This document shows, piece by piece, positions 24,178 to 32,286 of a stretch of DNA of 64,000 bases (positions within the stretch are counted from its first letter, which is position 1; the number at the start of each line of letters is the position of its first letter). The position numbers and the translations under genes are program-made. Source of the stretch: Candidatus Dechloromonas phosphorivorans. Lineage in GTDB: Bacteria; Pseudomonadota; Gammaproteobacteria; Burkholderiales; Rhodocyclaceae. The stretch covers positions 80,399 to 144,398 of the forward strand of contig JADKBR010000026.1 of assembly GCA_016714975.1 (NCBI GenBank), read 5' to 3'. The notes below the pieces were generated by a model. The model was not told the origin of the DNA. It saw nothing but the letters and a program-made list of their open reading frames with translations, and did no database searches.

Positions 24178-24207
24178 AAAAGGCAAGGATGAGAACTTGC
24201 CTTTTTT
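24178..24207 (+). terminator. Rho-independent terminator after the EAL-like gene
   Basis: The stem AAAAGGCAAG/CTTGCCTTTT with an eight-base loop is followed by further T residues. It lies 37 bases beyond the stop codon and just before the convergent lipoprotein gene, whose transcripts it could also end. Confidence 0.85.
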
Positions 24208-24222
24208 GCTTGTTCGCTGCGC

Positions 24223-24459
24223 CTATTTCTTTTCCGGTACCGCGGCAGTGGCTGCCTCGCCAGTCTTGGCAGCTTCGGCCGGCTTCGCCTCTTCAGCGGG
24301 CTTGGGCGTTTCGGGTGCGGCGACTGGTGCCGGTGATCCCGCAGCAGGTGCCGGTGCAGGCGAGGCGGCAGGCGCGGCTGGTGCCGTGGCTTCGTCTTTC
24401 TTCCCGCATGCGGACAATGCGACGACAAGCATGGCGGCAACCAGAAATGAATTTTTCAT
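24223..24459 (-). CDS. Small Ala/Pro-rich lipoprotein
   Basis: A 78-residue protein with a lipoprotein signal: MKNSFLVAAMLVVALSACGK, cysteine at 18. The mature part is a low-complexity chain of alanine, proline, lysine and glutamate with no fold signature, ending AVPEKK. AAAGGA precedes the ATG. It lies downstream of ssuB on the same strand but 65 bases away. Such chains may act as spacers in the envelope; the function is unknown. Confidence 0.7.
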   Translation of the reverse strand: MKNSFLVAAMLVVALSACGKKDEATAPAAPAASPAPAPAAGSPAPVAAPETPKPAEEAKPAEAAKTGEAATAAVPEKK

Positions 24460-24524
24460 TGCTGTTTTCCTTTTGATTTAGAAAGTCGGACCTCCGATAC
24501 GGAAGCCACCTTTGAATTCAAGAT

Positions 24525-25511
24525 TCAGGCAGTCGCCGTCGCCAGGACCACCTCGTTGGACTTGAAAGTGGCCAACACCTCGGCCCCCAGTTCCAATGGC
24601 TGCTCGGCCAGCGAGCGCGTCAGCACCGTCACGGCAACCACGCCGGCCTGTGTAAGGATCTCGACTTCCGAGAGGACGCTGTCAACCAGGATGTCGATCA
24701 CCGTTCCGCGAATCTGATTGCGGCTGCTGATCGCCTCGACGGTCATCAGGCGCTTCAGCACCCGGCCCTCGAGGCGGGCAAAGTGCGATTCGCCATGCTC
24801 GCGCGGCCGGGCCAGGCGCACGGGTTCATCGAGCGTGATCCGGCCGTCCTCGATCAGCAGGATACGGTCAGCCAGCGCCACCGCCTCGGACACATCGTGG
24901 GTGACGAGCACGGCGGTGAATTGGTGTTGCCGCCAAATCCGCTCGATCAACCGTTGCATCTCGATCCGGGTCAATGCATCGAGTGCGCCCAGTGGTTCGT
25001 CGAGCAGCAACAGGCGCGGCCGGTGGATCAGCGCCCGCGCCAGCGCCACCCGCTGCCGCTGCCCGCCGGACAGCCGGGTGGGCCATTCGTCGGCACGGTC
25101 GGCCAGGCCGACCTGGGCGAGCACTTCGAGCGCCCGCTCGCGAATTTCCGCTTTCGGTCCGGCAAGGCCCAGGGCGACGTTCTGGATCACGGTGCGCCAG
25201 GGCAACAGCCGCGCATCCTGGAACATCATCCGCACGTCGTCGATCAGGTCGCGCTCCTCGCGCCCGTCGAGCCGGATATTGCCGCCCGATGGGTCGTCGA
25301 GGCCGGCCAGCAGGCGCAGCAAGGTGCTCTTGCCGCAGCCGCTGCGCCCGACGATGGCGACGAATTGCCCGCCGTCGATATCGAGGTCGAGACCATGCAG
25401 GACCTCGCGCTCGCCGAAGCGCTTGACCAGCCGGGCGATGCCGATACGCAGGCCGCGCGTATCGTCGGCGGCCGCCTTGACCCGATTGAGTTCCGAAGTG
25501 TCGATGTTCAT
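24525..25511 (-). CDS. ssuB: Sulfonate ABC transporter ATPase SsuB fused to a TOBE domain
   Basis: A 328-residue ATPase. Residues 20-250 form an SsuB-type nucleotide-binding domain: Walker A GRSGCGKST (55-63), MMFQDARLLPW, signature LSGGQRQRVALARAL, Walker B LLLLDEPLGALD, switch VTHDV. Residues 256-328 are an extra TOBE/molybdopterin-binding-like domain starting MTVEAISSRNQIRGTVIDI, closely similar to the separate SsuF encoded upstream. Ordinary SsuB has about 255 residues, so this is a fusion. The start overlaps ssuC by four bases. Confidence 0.92.
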   Translation of the reverse strand: MNIDTSELNRVKAAADDTRGLRIGIARLVKRFGEREVLHGLDLDIDGGQFVAIVGRSGCGKSTLLRLLAGLDDPSGGNIRLDGREERDLIDDVRMMFQDARLLPWRTVIQNVALGLAGPKAEIRERALEVLAQVGLADRADEWPTRLSGGQRQRVALARALIHRPRLLLLDEPLGALDALTRIEMQRLIERIWRQHQFTAVLVTHDVSEAVALADRILLIEDGRITLDEPVRLARPREHGESHFARLEGRVLKRLMTVEAISSRNQIRGTVIDILVDSVLSEVEILTQAGVVAVTVLTRSLAEQPLELGAEVLATFKSNEVVLATATA

Positions 25512-26299
25512 GTTCCGCTCCCGTAGGCGGTGTTCCAGTTGAGCCAGCGCCGCTCCAGCAGGCGAGCAGCGACGTCGGCGAGCTTGCCGAGCAACGCATA
25601 GAGCAGGATGCCGAGCAGCACGACATCGGTTTGCAGGAATTCCCGGGCGTTCATGGTCATATAGCCGATGCCGGCTTGCGCCGAAATCGTTTCGGCGACG
25701 ATCAGGATCACCCACATGAAGCCGAGCGCGTAGCGGACGCCGACCAGGATAGACGACAGCGCGCCGGGCAGGATGACCTCGCGATACAGCGACCAGCCGG
25801 AGAGGCCATAGCTCCTGCCCATCTCGATCAGGGCCGGGTCGACCGAGCGGATGCCGTGGAAGGTATTGATATAGACGGCGAAGAAGACGCCGAAGGCGAT
25901 CAGGAACAGCTTGGCGGTCTCGTCGATTCCGAACCACAGGATCACCAGCGGTATCAGTGCCAGCGGCGGGATGTTCCGAATCATCTGCAGCGTCGTGTCG
26001 AGGGCGATCTCGACCTTGCGGAACGACCCGGTCAGCAGCCCGAGCAACAACCCCAGCCCGCCGCCGATCGCGAAGCCGGTCGTCGCCCGCAGCGCGCTGA
26101 CCTTGACGTGTTGCCACAGTTCCCCCGACACTGCCAGCGTCACCCCGGCCTTCACCACGGCCAGCGGCTCCGGCAGGATGCGGACCGAAAGCCAGCCGAA
26201 GCGGGCCGTCGTTTCCCAGACGAGCAGGATGCCGATCGGCACCAGCCAGGGCAGCAGGCCGCTCCATGCCCGCTGCAGAAAACCGTCAAGCGTACCCAT
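25508..26299 (-). CDS. ssuC: Sulfonate ABC transporter permease SsuC
   Basis: A 263-residue inner-membrane permease with about six hydrophobic segments. The EAA-type loop is DPALIEMGRSYGLSGWSLYR followed by EVILPGALSSILVG, and MIRNIPPLALIPLVILWFGI is typical of the SsuC/TauC group. The ATG at 26299 is preceded by GGAAG; the open frame continues upstream, but that part reads as antisense of ssuF. The gene overlaps ssuB by four bases and follows ssuF by 40. Its binding protein is presumably one of the two SsuA-type proteins located 5-9 kb away. Confidence 0.92.
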   Translation of the reverse strand: MGTLDGFLQRAWSGLLPWLVPIGILLVWETTARFGWLSVRILPEPLAVVKAGVTLAVSGELWQHVKVSALRATTGFAIGGGLGLLLGLLTGSFRKVEIALDTTLQMIRNIPPLALIPLVILWFGIDETAKLFLIAFGVFFAVYINTFHGIRSVDPALIEMGRSYGLSGWSLYREVILPGALSSILVGVRYALGFMWVILIVAETISAQAGIGYMTMNAREFLQTDVVLLGILLYALLGKLADVAARLLERRWLNWNTAYGSGT

Positions 26300-26339
26300 T
26301 TCTTCCACTCCTTGCCTGAATGCCAAAACCGGCGCCCGC

Positions 26340-26555
26340 TTACAGCTTGGCGATCGAGACCTCGGTGGCCTTGACCAGCGCCAGGACCTCGACGCCGGGC
26401 CGGAGCTGCAATTCGCGAACCGAACGCGAGGTGATGACAGAGGTGACAATGCCGAACGGCGTCTCGACATCGACCTCGGAAACCACCGGCCCTTCGACGA
26501 TTTCCTTGATTTTTCCCTTGAACTGGTTGCGCGCGTTGATGGACTGGATGGACAT
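26340..26555 (-). CDS. ssuF: SsuF-like TOBE (molybdopterin-binding-type) protein
   Basis: A 71-residue single TOBE/Mop domain: MSIQSINARNQFKGKIKEIV, VVSEVDVETPFGIVTSVITS, GVEVLALVKATEVSIAKL. In Pseudomonas ssuF encodes such a protein at one end of the sulfonate operon and is needed for growth on sulfonates; its ligand is thought to be a molybdo-species or similar oxyanion. Here it is the first gene of ssuF-ssuC-ssuB. The ATG at 26555 has GAGGTCG upstream. A longer frame from 26666 lacks family support. Confidence 0.85.
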   Translation of the reverse strand: MSIQSINARNQFKGKIKEIVEGPVVSEVDVETPFGIVTSVITSRSVRELQLRPGVEVLALVKATEVSIAKL

Positions 26556-26881
26556 GAGCGACCTCGAAACAATTGTAGTTGTTGGGTTATGTGCCCGGCC
26601 ATTGTTGCCGGGTCGGCGCTCACGGAGAAATACCGATTCCTGCGATGCATATAAGAAAACTGCCACGCGAGGTGGCAGCCAAAAGATGCAAGTGCGCTGG
26701 AGAGAGTCGGCGCCAGGAACCTGGCGGTCATTGACGCGTCACAAAGTTAACATCGCCACTCGCGAACCAGAACAACATTGTGCTGAACAAACATGTGGCG
26801 GGCACGGGCAGCCATGCGGCTCCAGCCAATGCCATCCCGCAGAAGAGAAAGGGCACTTCGGATGAAGCGCCCAGCCTGATA
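26556..26881. other. Gene-free stretch before ssuF
   Basis: 326 bases between the DUF411 gene stop and the ssuF start. It contains GATGCATATAAGAAAACTGC (26644-26663), an AT-rich box about 90 bases before ssuF that resembles the encapsulin leader. The remainder has a 35-codon minus-strand frame ending at 26728 with a hydrophobic stretch but no ribosome site, which I do not call. Confidence 0.5.
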
Positions 26882-27403
26882 TCAATGGCGCGCCCAGATG
26901 CTGGTCGACCCGTCAGGCTTGACCAGCAGCGTATTGAACAGCTCCCGCCTGACCTCGCGCTCGCCGCTGGCGTTGTCGAGCATCGTGCACGCCGTTTCGC
27001 AGGTCGGATTGGACAGTTCCCGGCCCGGCGCCCCGCGCGGCAACCCGGGCACGGCGATACCTCGCGCCCTGGGCCTGTCGCGCAACAGTTCCTGGATGTC
27101 CTCGGCGTAGGCGTGGCCTTCGACGAAGTAACCGCCAACCACTGCCGTATGAACCGATTCGACGGCGACCGGCACCTTGAAGCGTCGCTTGACCGACGCC
27201 ATGTCGGCCGTCTCCTTGTAGACGACGCGAAAGCCGTTGTCGGCCAGATAGCTTCCCCAGTCGATGCAGGCCAGGCAAGGCGATGGCATGTGGATCTCGA
27301 CCACCGGCAGCGGCTCCGTCGCGTCGGCGGCCAGCGCCGCGCCAGCCGCAAACAGCAGCGCCAGCGCCGGCCGCCGCAGCGTCAGTCCCTGACCAGGACC
27401 CAC
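26882..27403 (-). CDS. DUF411-type periplasmic protein with CxxC motif
   Basis: A 173-residue protein with a signal peptide (LTLRRPALALLFAAGAALAA) and the DUF411 fold: VVEIHMPSPCLACIDWGSYL, GFRVVYKETADMASVKRRFK, VHTAVVGGYFVEGHAYAEDI. Typical members have CGCC at the first site; here it is CLAC, with two more cysteines near residue 135 (NPTCETACTML). DUF411 proteins are linked to copper handling. Translation probably starts at GTG 27403, with AAGGG six bases upstream, overlapping the preceding binding-protein gene by 22 bases. Confidence 0.72.
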   Translation of the reverse strand: MGPGQGLTLRRPALALLFAAGAALAADATEPLPVVEIHMPSPCLACIDWGSYLADNGFRVVYKETADMASVKRRFKVPVAVESVHTAVVGGYFVEGHAYAEDIQELLRDRPRARGIAVPGLPRGAPGRELSNPTCETACTMLDNASGEREVRRELFNTLLVKPDGSTSIWARH

Positions 27404-28536
27404 TTGCCGCCCTTCACCGTCATCATCACCCGTGCCCGCTGATCCATGCCGTTGTGGTTCTGCGGCGACATGTTGAAGATGCAGTGCGCCCCAACCACTT
27501 CCCGCGACTGTTCGAGCGCGTCGCGCAGCGCCGCCCGGAACTCCGCCGATCCCGGCCTAGCCTTGGCGAGTGCTTGCGGAATTGCCTTCTGCAGCAGCAA
27601 GCCGGCATCGAAGGTATTGGCGCCAAAGGTCGACATGCTGCCGGCGCCGTACTTGGCCTCGTAAGCCTTGACGTAGCCTTCGGCAACCCCCTTGATCGGA
27701 TTGCCTTCCGGCAGCTCGGCGGCCACCAGCATCGGCCCGCCGGCCATCAGCGTGCCTTCGACGGCCTTGCCCCCGAGACGGATGAAGTCGTTGGTCGCCA
27801 CGCCGTGGGTCTGGTAGATGCGGCCCTTGTAGCCCTTTTCCTGCAAGCTGACCTCCGGCAGGACGGCGGGGCCGCCGGTGGCGGCGATGAACACCGCGTC
27901 GGGCCCGGCCGAAATCAGCTTGAGGGCCTGACCGGTGACCGACGGATCGGTGCGGTTGAAGCGCTCGCTGGCGACGATGCGGATCCCGGCCTGCTGGGCC
28001 ATCGGCGCGAACACCTTGTACCAGTTCTCGCCGTAGGGATCGTTGAAACCGATGAAGCCGACGCTGCGGATTCCCGCAGCCGTCATGTTGGCCAGCACCG
28101 CCGTGGCGATCAGGTCATCATTCTGGGTCGTCTTGAACACCCACCTCTTTTTGTCGTCCATAGGCTGGATCACTGATGACGAACCCACCGTCGTCAGCAG
28201 CGGCGTCTTCGCCTCGGCGACAAAGTCGAGGATGGCCAGCGCGGCCGGTGTCGTCGTCGGCCCGATCAGCGCGTCGACCTTGTGCTCGGCAAGCAGCTTC
28301 CTGACATTGGTCACGGCACTGGTCGGACCGGACGCGTCGTCGAGCACGATGTACTCCATTTTCTGGCTGCCGATTTCGCTCGGCAGCAGGGCCACCGTGT
28401 TCTTCTGCGGAATGCCGACCTCCGTGGCCGGGCAGGTCGACGAGGCGATGACACCGATCCTGATCTCGGCCCGGGCGACACCCGTGCCGAGCAACAGGCC
28501 AACAAGCGTCAGGAACATCAAGCGAAGAATCATCAT
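27382..28536 (-). CDS. Type-1 periplasmic binding protein (branched-chain amino acid/amide ABC transporter family)
   Basis: A 384-residue LivJ-like binding protein with a signal peptide (MMILRLMFLTLVGLLLGTGV, cut near ARAE). Features are IRIGVIASSTCPATEVGIPQ, DALIGPTTTPAALAILDF, VGFIGFNDPYGENWYKVF and GANTFDAGLLL. The ligand is unknown, and no permease or ATPase is adjacent. The IS1595 element ends only seven bases before the start codon, and the ribosome site AGGAGGGG straddles the IS junction. The original promoter has therefore been replaced or lost. Confidence 0.87.
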   Translation of the reverse strand: MMILRLMFLTLVGLLLGTGVARAEIRIGVIASSTCPATEVGIPQKNTVALLPSEIGSQKMEYIVLDDASGPTSAVTNVRKLLAEHKVDALIGPTTTPAALAILDFVAEAKTPLLTTVGSSSVIQPMDDKKRWVFKTTQNDDLIATAVLANMTAAGIRSVGFIGFNDPYGENWYKVFAPMAQQAGIRIVASERFNRTDPSVTGQALKLISAGPDAVFIAATGGPAVLPEVSLQEKGYKGRIYQTHGVATNDFIRLGGKAVEGTLMAGGPMLVAAELPEGNPIKGVAEGYVKAYEAKYGAGSMSTFGANTFDAGLLLQKAIPQALAKARPGSAEFRAALRDALEQSREVVGAHCIFNMSPQNHNGMDQRARVMMTVKGGKWVLVRD

Positions 28537-28543
28537 GGCCCCT

Positions 28544-29588
28544 CCTGATTAGCCACAATGTTCAGCCGCCCTCAAGAATCGCTCTGGACGTGGCGGCGTG
28601 ACGACCGCCGCGACGAGCAGGCGCTTCAAGATGGACGACAAATCGAAGCGACGATTGAAACGATATTGAACTTCGGCAAGATAGCGATGAGCGTATTTGG
28701 CAAAGTCGAAGGCATGATAGGTGCCCGAGTAGGCGGTCTTCAGATTGCCGAGGAAGGTATTGACCGCGCGGAACTGTTCCAGCTTGACACAAGCCGGGCC
28801 GCCGCCGGTCACGACCCTCTCCTGCGTTGCCCCCGATCCCGTGACTGCTTTGAAGCACCAAAGGCCATCCGACACCACGTGCGCCGAGGCGGCCAGCGCC
28901 GTCTTCGCCCATTCGGCAATCGCTTCCTTGGTGAATTCCAGCTTCTTCAGGCAGACCCGCAACGGACCTCCGGTCTCGGTGGTCTCCACCGCAGCGATGA
29001 ACGACACCTTGTTCTCCGAGCCGCGTCCGCTCTTGCCGCCAGGCAGCTCGCCACCGAGATAGGCGTCGTCGATCTCGACCCGCCCATCCAGCTGACGCGA
29101 CGCTTCCCGCTCGCTCATGATCTGCATCAACTTGTGCTTGAGCAGCCAGGCAGTCTTGTAACGCACACCCAGATGGCGCTTGAGTTCGAGGGCCGAGACG
29201 TTGTTCTTGGCCTGGGTCAACAGGTGCATGGCCAAGAACCAGGTGGTCAGCGGCAGTTTGGTGGCCTCGAAGATCGTCCCGCACATGACCGTTGTCTGCT
29301 CCCGGCATGCCGAGCACTGCCAGTACGTCAGCCCCTTGCGTTCAAAGGCGCAATGGCGCGTCTCTCCACAGTCGGGGCAGACGAAGCCGTCGGGCCAGCG
29401 CAGCGCCACCACCGCAGCATGGCATTTCTCCTCAGTCCCGTAGCGCTCCATGAACTGCCCCATCGACAAACCCTTCTGAAACTGCACCAGGTTGATTCCC
29501 ATCGCGCATCTCCTTTGCCCAAGATGCGCCCATTTTTCACTTCGACAGGCTCAACACATGAGCCCATTGAACTTTGTGGCTAATCAGG
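28544..29588 (-). mobile_element. IS1595-family (ISXO2-like) insertion sequence, copy A
   Basis: A 1045-bp element with 21-bp imperfect terminal inverted repeats beginning CCTGATTAGCCACAA (28544-28564 and 29568-29588, one mismatch). It contains one transposase gene. The family usually makes 8-bp target duplications, but the flanks here (TGGCCCCT left, ACAGGCAA right) do not match. Copy B at 32287-33331 is the same length and differs by only a few bases. Confidence 0.88.
28549..29502 (-). CDS. IS1595-family transposase, intact
   Basis: A 317-residue ISXO2-like transposase. The N-terminal zinc ribbon has CPDCG (about 42-46) and CSAC (about 62-65) and is followed by a helix-turn-helix region (LELKRHLGVRYKTAWLLKHK). 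The catalytic domain starts with EIDDAYLGGELPGGKSGRG (about 143-161), continues with HVVSDGLWCF and ends with FAKYAHRYLAEVQYRFNRRF. The stop lies inside the terminal repeat. An internal start at residue 14 (MGQFMERY) is possible. All family landmarks are present, so it could be active. Confidence 0.9.
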   Translation of the reverse strand: MGINLVQFQKGLSMGQFMERYGTEEKCHAAVVALRWPDGFVCPDCGETRHCAFERKGLTYWQCSACREQTTVMCGTIFEATKLPLTTWFLAMHLLTQAKNNVSALELKRHLGVRYKTAWLLKHKLMQIMSEREASRQLDGRVEIDDAYLGGELPGGKSGRGSENKVSFIAAVETTETGGPLRVCLKKLEFTKEAIAEWAKTALAASAHVVSDGLWCFKAVTGSGATQERVVTGGGPACVKLEQFRAVNTFLGNLKTAYSGTYHAFDFAKYAHRYLAEVQYRFNRRFDLSSILKRLLVAAVVTPPRPERFLRAAEHCG

Positions 29589-29764
29589 ACAGGCAATCAG
29601 TCAGCATCATCCTGGCCGGTGCGCACATCCTTGTTGCCTGTTGTCGTGTAGACTCTCGGCGAGACCTCGGGCGTTCGCTTGCCCGGTTCGCCGCAGGAAC
29701 GGATCGAGGGCGCATTGCGCGAGGGTTGATGTCTTCGCATCTTTTTTTCCAAGGATGGTGAACA

Positions 29765-30823
29765 ATGACTGCTTCAAGAAACAAAGCACAAGCCGGCGGT
29801 TCGGGTCGGGAACCGGTTCTTGTCGATCTCGCGCTGCAAGGCGGCGGCGCGCATGGCGCCTATACCTGGGGCGTGCTTGACCGGTTGCTCGAAGAGTCCT
29901 GGCTGAGCTACGACGGGATTTCCGGAACCTCCGCAGGCGCCATGAATGCGACGGTCATGGCACACGGTCTGGTCAAGGGCGGCCCCAGGCAAGCTAAGAT
30001 CGAACTTGAACGTTTCTGGAAGAAGGTCTCGGAGGCGGCGTTGCTCAGCCCCTTCCGGCGCGGCCCTCTCGAAATACTGACCGGGCAGTGGACGCTCGAT
30101 TATTGTCCCGCCTTCGTGGCGGCCGACATGGCCGCACGCCTCTTCTCGCCCTACACTCTCAACATCGGTGGCGGAAACCCGCTGTACGACATCCTTGTCG
30201 ACTGTGTCGACTTCAGCGCCCTCAGTAACGCGGGCCCGAAACTGTTCGTCACTGCCACCAACGTGCGCACCGGGCGTGGTCGCGTGTTCCGCAACGCGCA
30301 AATGACCCCCGAGGTCTTGCTCGCTTCCGCGTGTCTGCCAACCATGTTCCAGGCGGTGGAAATCGATGGCGACCCCTACTGGGATGGCGGTTTTGCCGGC
30401 AACCCGACGATGACGCCGCTGGTCCGCGAATGCGATTCCCACGACACCATCCTGGTCTCGATCAACCCGATCGAACGGCCGGGAACCCCACGCACCCCCA
30501 TGGAAATCCAGAACCGCTTGAACGAGATTTCGTTCAATTCACCGCTCGTCAAGGAACTGCGCATGGCGGCGCTCCTGCGGCGGGTGGCCGATCCCGGTTC
30601 GGGCGAGGGAGCCCTGTGGGCGAAGATGCGCATCCATCGCGTCGCTAGCGAACAGGCCCTGCTGGGGCTGGGTTATTCGTCCAAGTTGCTGGCCGAATGG
30701 GCATTCTTCTGCATGTTGCGCGAGGAAGGGCGGCGCGCCGCAGAGGTTTTCCTGGAAACCCACGGCAATGACGTCGGCGTACGATCGACGCTCGACATCG
30801 ACCGTTTGATCGAGGAGTCGTAG
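29765..30823 (+). CDS. Patatin-like phospholipase
   Basis: A 352-residue cytoplasmic lipid acyl hydrolase of the patatin fold. The oxyanion loop is LALQGGGAHGAYTWG (about 22-36), the nucleophile S56 lies in GISGTSAGAM, and the catalytic aspartate D207 lies in YWDGGF. The C-terminal part (EWAFFCMLREEGRRAAEVFL, then GVRSTLDID) resembles the DUF3734 extension seen in many bacterial patatins. It ends three bases before a GntP-family permease gene. Similar pairs occur near hydroxybutyrate genes, so a role in PHA or hydroxyacid turnover is possible but unproven. Confidence 0.88.
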   Translation: MTASRNKAQAGGSGREPVLVDLALQGGGAHGAYTWGVLDRLLEESWLSYDGISGTSAGAMNATVMAHGLVKGGPRQAKIELERFWKKVSEAALLSPFRRGPLEILTGQWTLDYCPAFVAADMAARLFSPYTLNIGGGNPLYDILVDCVDFSALSNAGPKLFVTATNVRTGRGRVFRNAQMTPEVLLASACLPTMFQAVEIDGDPYWDGGFAGNPTMTPLVRECDSHDTILVSINPIERPGTPRTPMEIQNRLNEISFNSPLVKELRMAALLRRVADPGSGEGALWAKMRIHRVASEQALLGLGYSSKLLAEWAFFCMLREEGRRAAEVFLETHGNDVGVRSTLDIDRLIEES

Positions 30824-30826
30824 TCG

Positions 30827-32278
30827 ATGGGGCTGCTGGGAATCATTCTTGGTCTGGCCGTTCTCGTCGGGCTGTCGTTCCGCAGCTGGAGCGTGCTGGT
30901 TCTGGCGCCGCTGGCGGCCATGGTCGCCGCGCTGTTCGCCGGCGATCCGCTGCTGGCGCACTGGACCCAGACTTTCATGGCGGCGGCGGCCGGCTTCGTG
31001 GCCCAGTTCTTCCCGCTCTTCCTGCTCGGGGCCATCTTCGGCAAGCTGATGGACGACAGCGGTTCGGTCAATACGATTGCCCGCTTCATGACCGAAAAGC
31101 TGGGCGCCAAGCGGGCTATCCTGGCGGTCGTGCTGGCCGGTGCGATTGTCACCTACGGCGGCGTCAGTCTCTTCGTCGCGCTGTTCGTGATCGTGCCGAT
31201 GGCGCAGGGGCTGTTCCGGACGGCCAACATTCCGAACCGTCTGACGCCCGGGGCCGTTGCCCTGGGCACGATGACCTTCACGATGTCGGCGATGCCGGGC
31301 ACGCCGGCTGTTCAGAACGCGATTCCGATGCCTTTCTTCGGGACGACGCCGTTTGCGGCGCCGGGGCTGGGCCTCATTGCGTCGGCCATCATGTTCGGTT
31401 TCGGCATGTGGTGGCTGAGGCGCGCCGAGCGCAAGGCGCGGCTGGCTGGCGAGGGTTTCGGCGATGTGAGCAGTGCGGTCGAGGCAGCTTGCGACAATCC
31501 GGTCGTTCGTGAGCGGGCGACCAGTTCCAGTGCCTTCGACCCGGCGGAAGTCAAGCGCGGCCACCATAGCCCGGAAGAGCCAGGCGTGCTGATCGCGGCA
31601 TTGCCTCTGATCATCGTCGTCCTCGTCAATCTGACGATGTCGATGCTGGTGATTCCGCGCCTCGACACCAGCTTTCTTGCCGAATCGCAATGGGGCGGCA
31701 TCACGATTGCGTCGGTCAGCGGCATCTGGTCGGTCATCGTCGCGTTGATCGTCGCCATTCTGGTGCTGATCGCCCTCAACCGAAATCGCCTGACGGAATT
31801 GCGCGCCTCGGTCGATGCCGGTGCCAACGCCTCAGTGTTGCCCATCATCAGTGTTGCCAGCCTGGTTGGCTTCGGCGCGGTCGTCGCAGCGCTGCCGGCC
31901 TTCGCGGCGGTAGCCGACTGGGTGTTGTCGATGGACGGTGGCCCACTGGTTTCGTTGGCCGTGTCGACCAACGTACTCGCCGCGCTGACCGGCTCGGCCT
32001 CGGGCGGCATGACCATCGCCCTGGAGGCACTGGGGCCGGTCTATCTGCAGATCGCCGCCGAACAAGCTATCGATCCGGCGCTGCTGCATCGCATCGCGGT
32101 GATCGGTGCCGGCACGCTGGACAGCCTGCCGCACAACGGCGCGGTCATCACGCTGCTGGCGGTTTGCGGCTCGACGCACAGCAAGAGCTATATCGACATA
32201 GTGATGTGCTGCGTTGTCAGCGCGCTGCTCGGCCTCACTGCGGTGATCGTTCTGGGCGGGATGTTCGGCTCGTTCTGA
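30827..32278 (+). CDS. GntP-family permease
   Basis: A 483-residue integral membrane protein with about twelve hydrophobic segments. Landmarks are GLSFRSWSVLVLAPLAAMVA near the start, FLLGAIFGKLMDDSGSVNTI, TYGGVSLFVALFVIVPMAQG and a late SGGMTIALEALGPVYLQIA with LDSLPHNGAVITLLAVCG. The family moves gluconate, hydroxybutyrate and other small organic anions with protons. Pairing with a patatin suggests a hydroxyacid, but the substrate cannot be read. The gene ends eight bases before IS copy B, which may have removed downstream partners. Confidence 0.87.
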   Translation: MGLLGIILGLAVLVGLSFRSWSVLVLAPLAAMVAALFAGDPLLAHWTQTFMAAAAGFVAQFFPLFLLGAIFGKLMDDSGSVNTIARFMTEKLGAKRAILAVVLAGAIVTYGGVSLFVALFVIVPMAQGLFRTANIPNRLTPGAVALGTMTFTMSAMPGTPAVQNAIPMPFFGTTPFAAPGLGLIASAIMFGFGMWWLRRAERKARLAGEGFGDVSSAVEAACDNPVVRERATSSSAFDPAEVKRGHHSPEEPGVLIAALPLIIVVLVNLTMSMLVIPRLDTSFLAESQWGGITIASVSGIWSVIVALIVAILVLIALNRNRLTELRASVDAGANASVLPIISVASLVGFGAVVAALPAFAAVADWVLSMDGGPLVSLAVSTNVLAALTGSASGGMTIALEALGPVYLQIAAEQAIDPALLHRIAVIGAGTLDSLPHNGAVITLLAVCGSTHSKSYIDIVMCCVVSALLGLTAVIVLGGMFGSF

Positions 32279-32286
32279 AAGTGATT

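Noticed and set aside
24525..26267. A 580-codon frame joining ssuC antisense-like text with ssuB
   Set aside because: Only residues from the ATG at 25511 match an ABC ATPase; the upstream part is ssuC read in a wrong frame.
26728..26832. A 35-codon minus-strand frame with a hydrophobic stretch before ssuF
   Set aside because: There is no ribosome-binding site, no family resemblance and the frame starts within a longer open stretch of no meaning.
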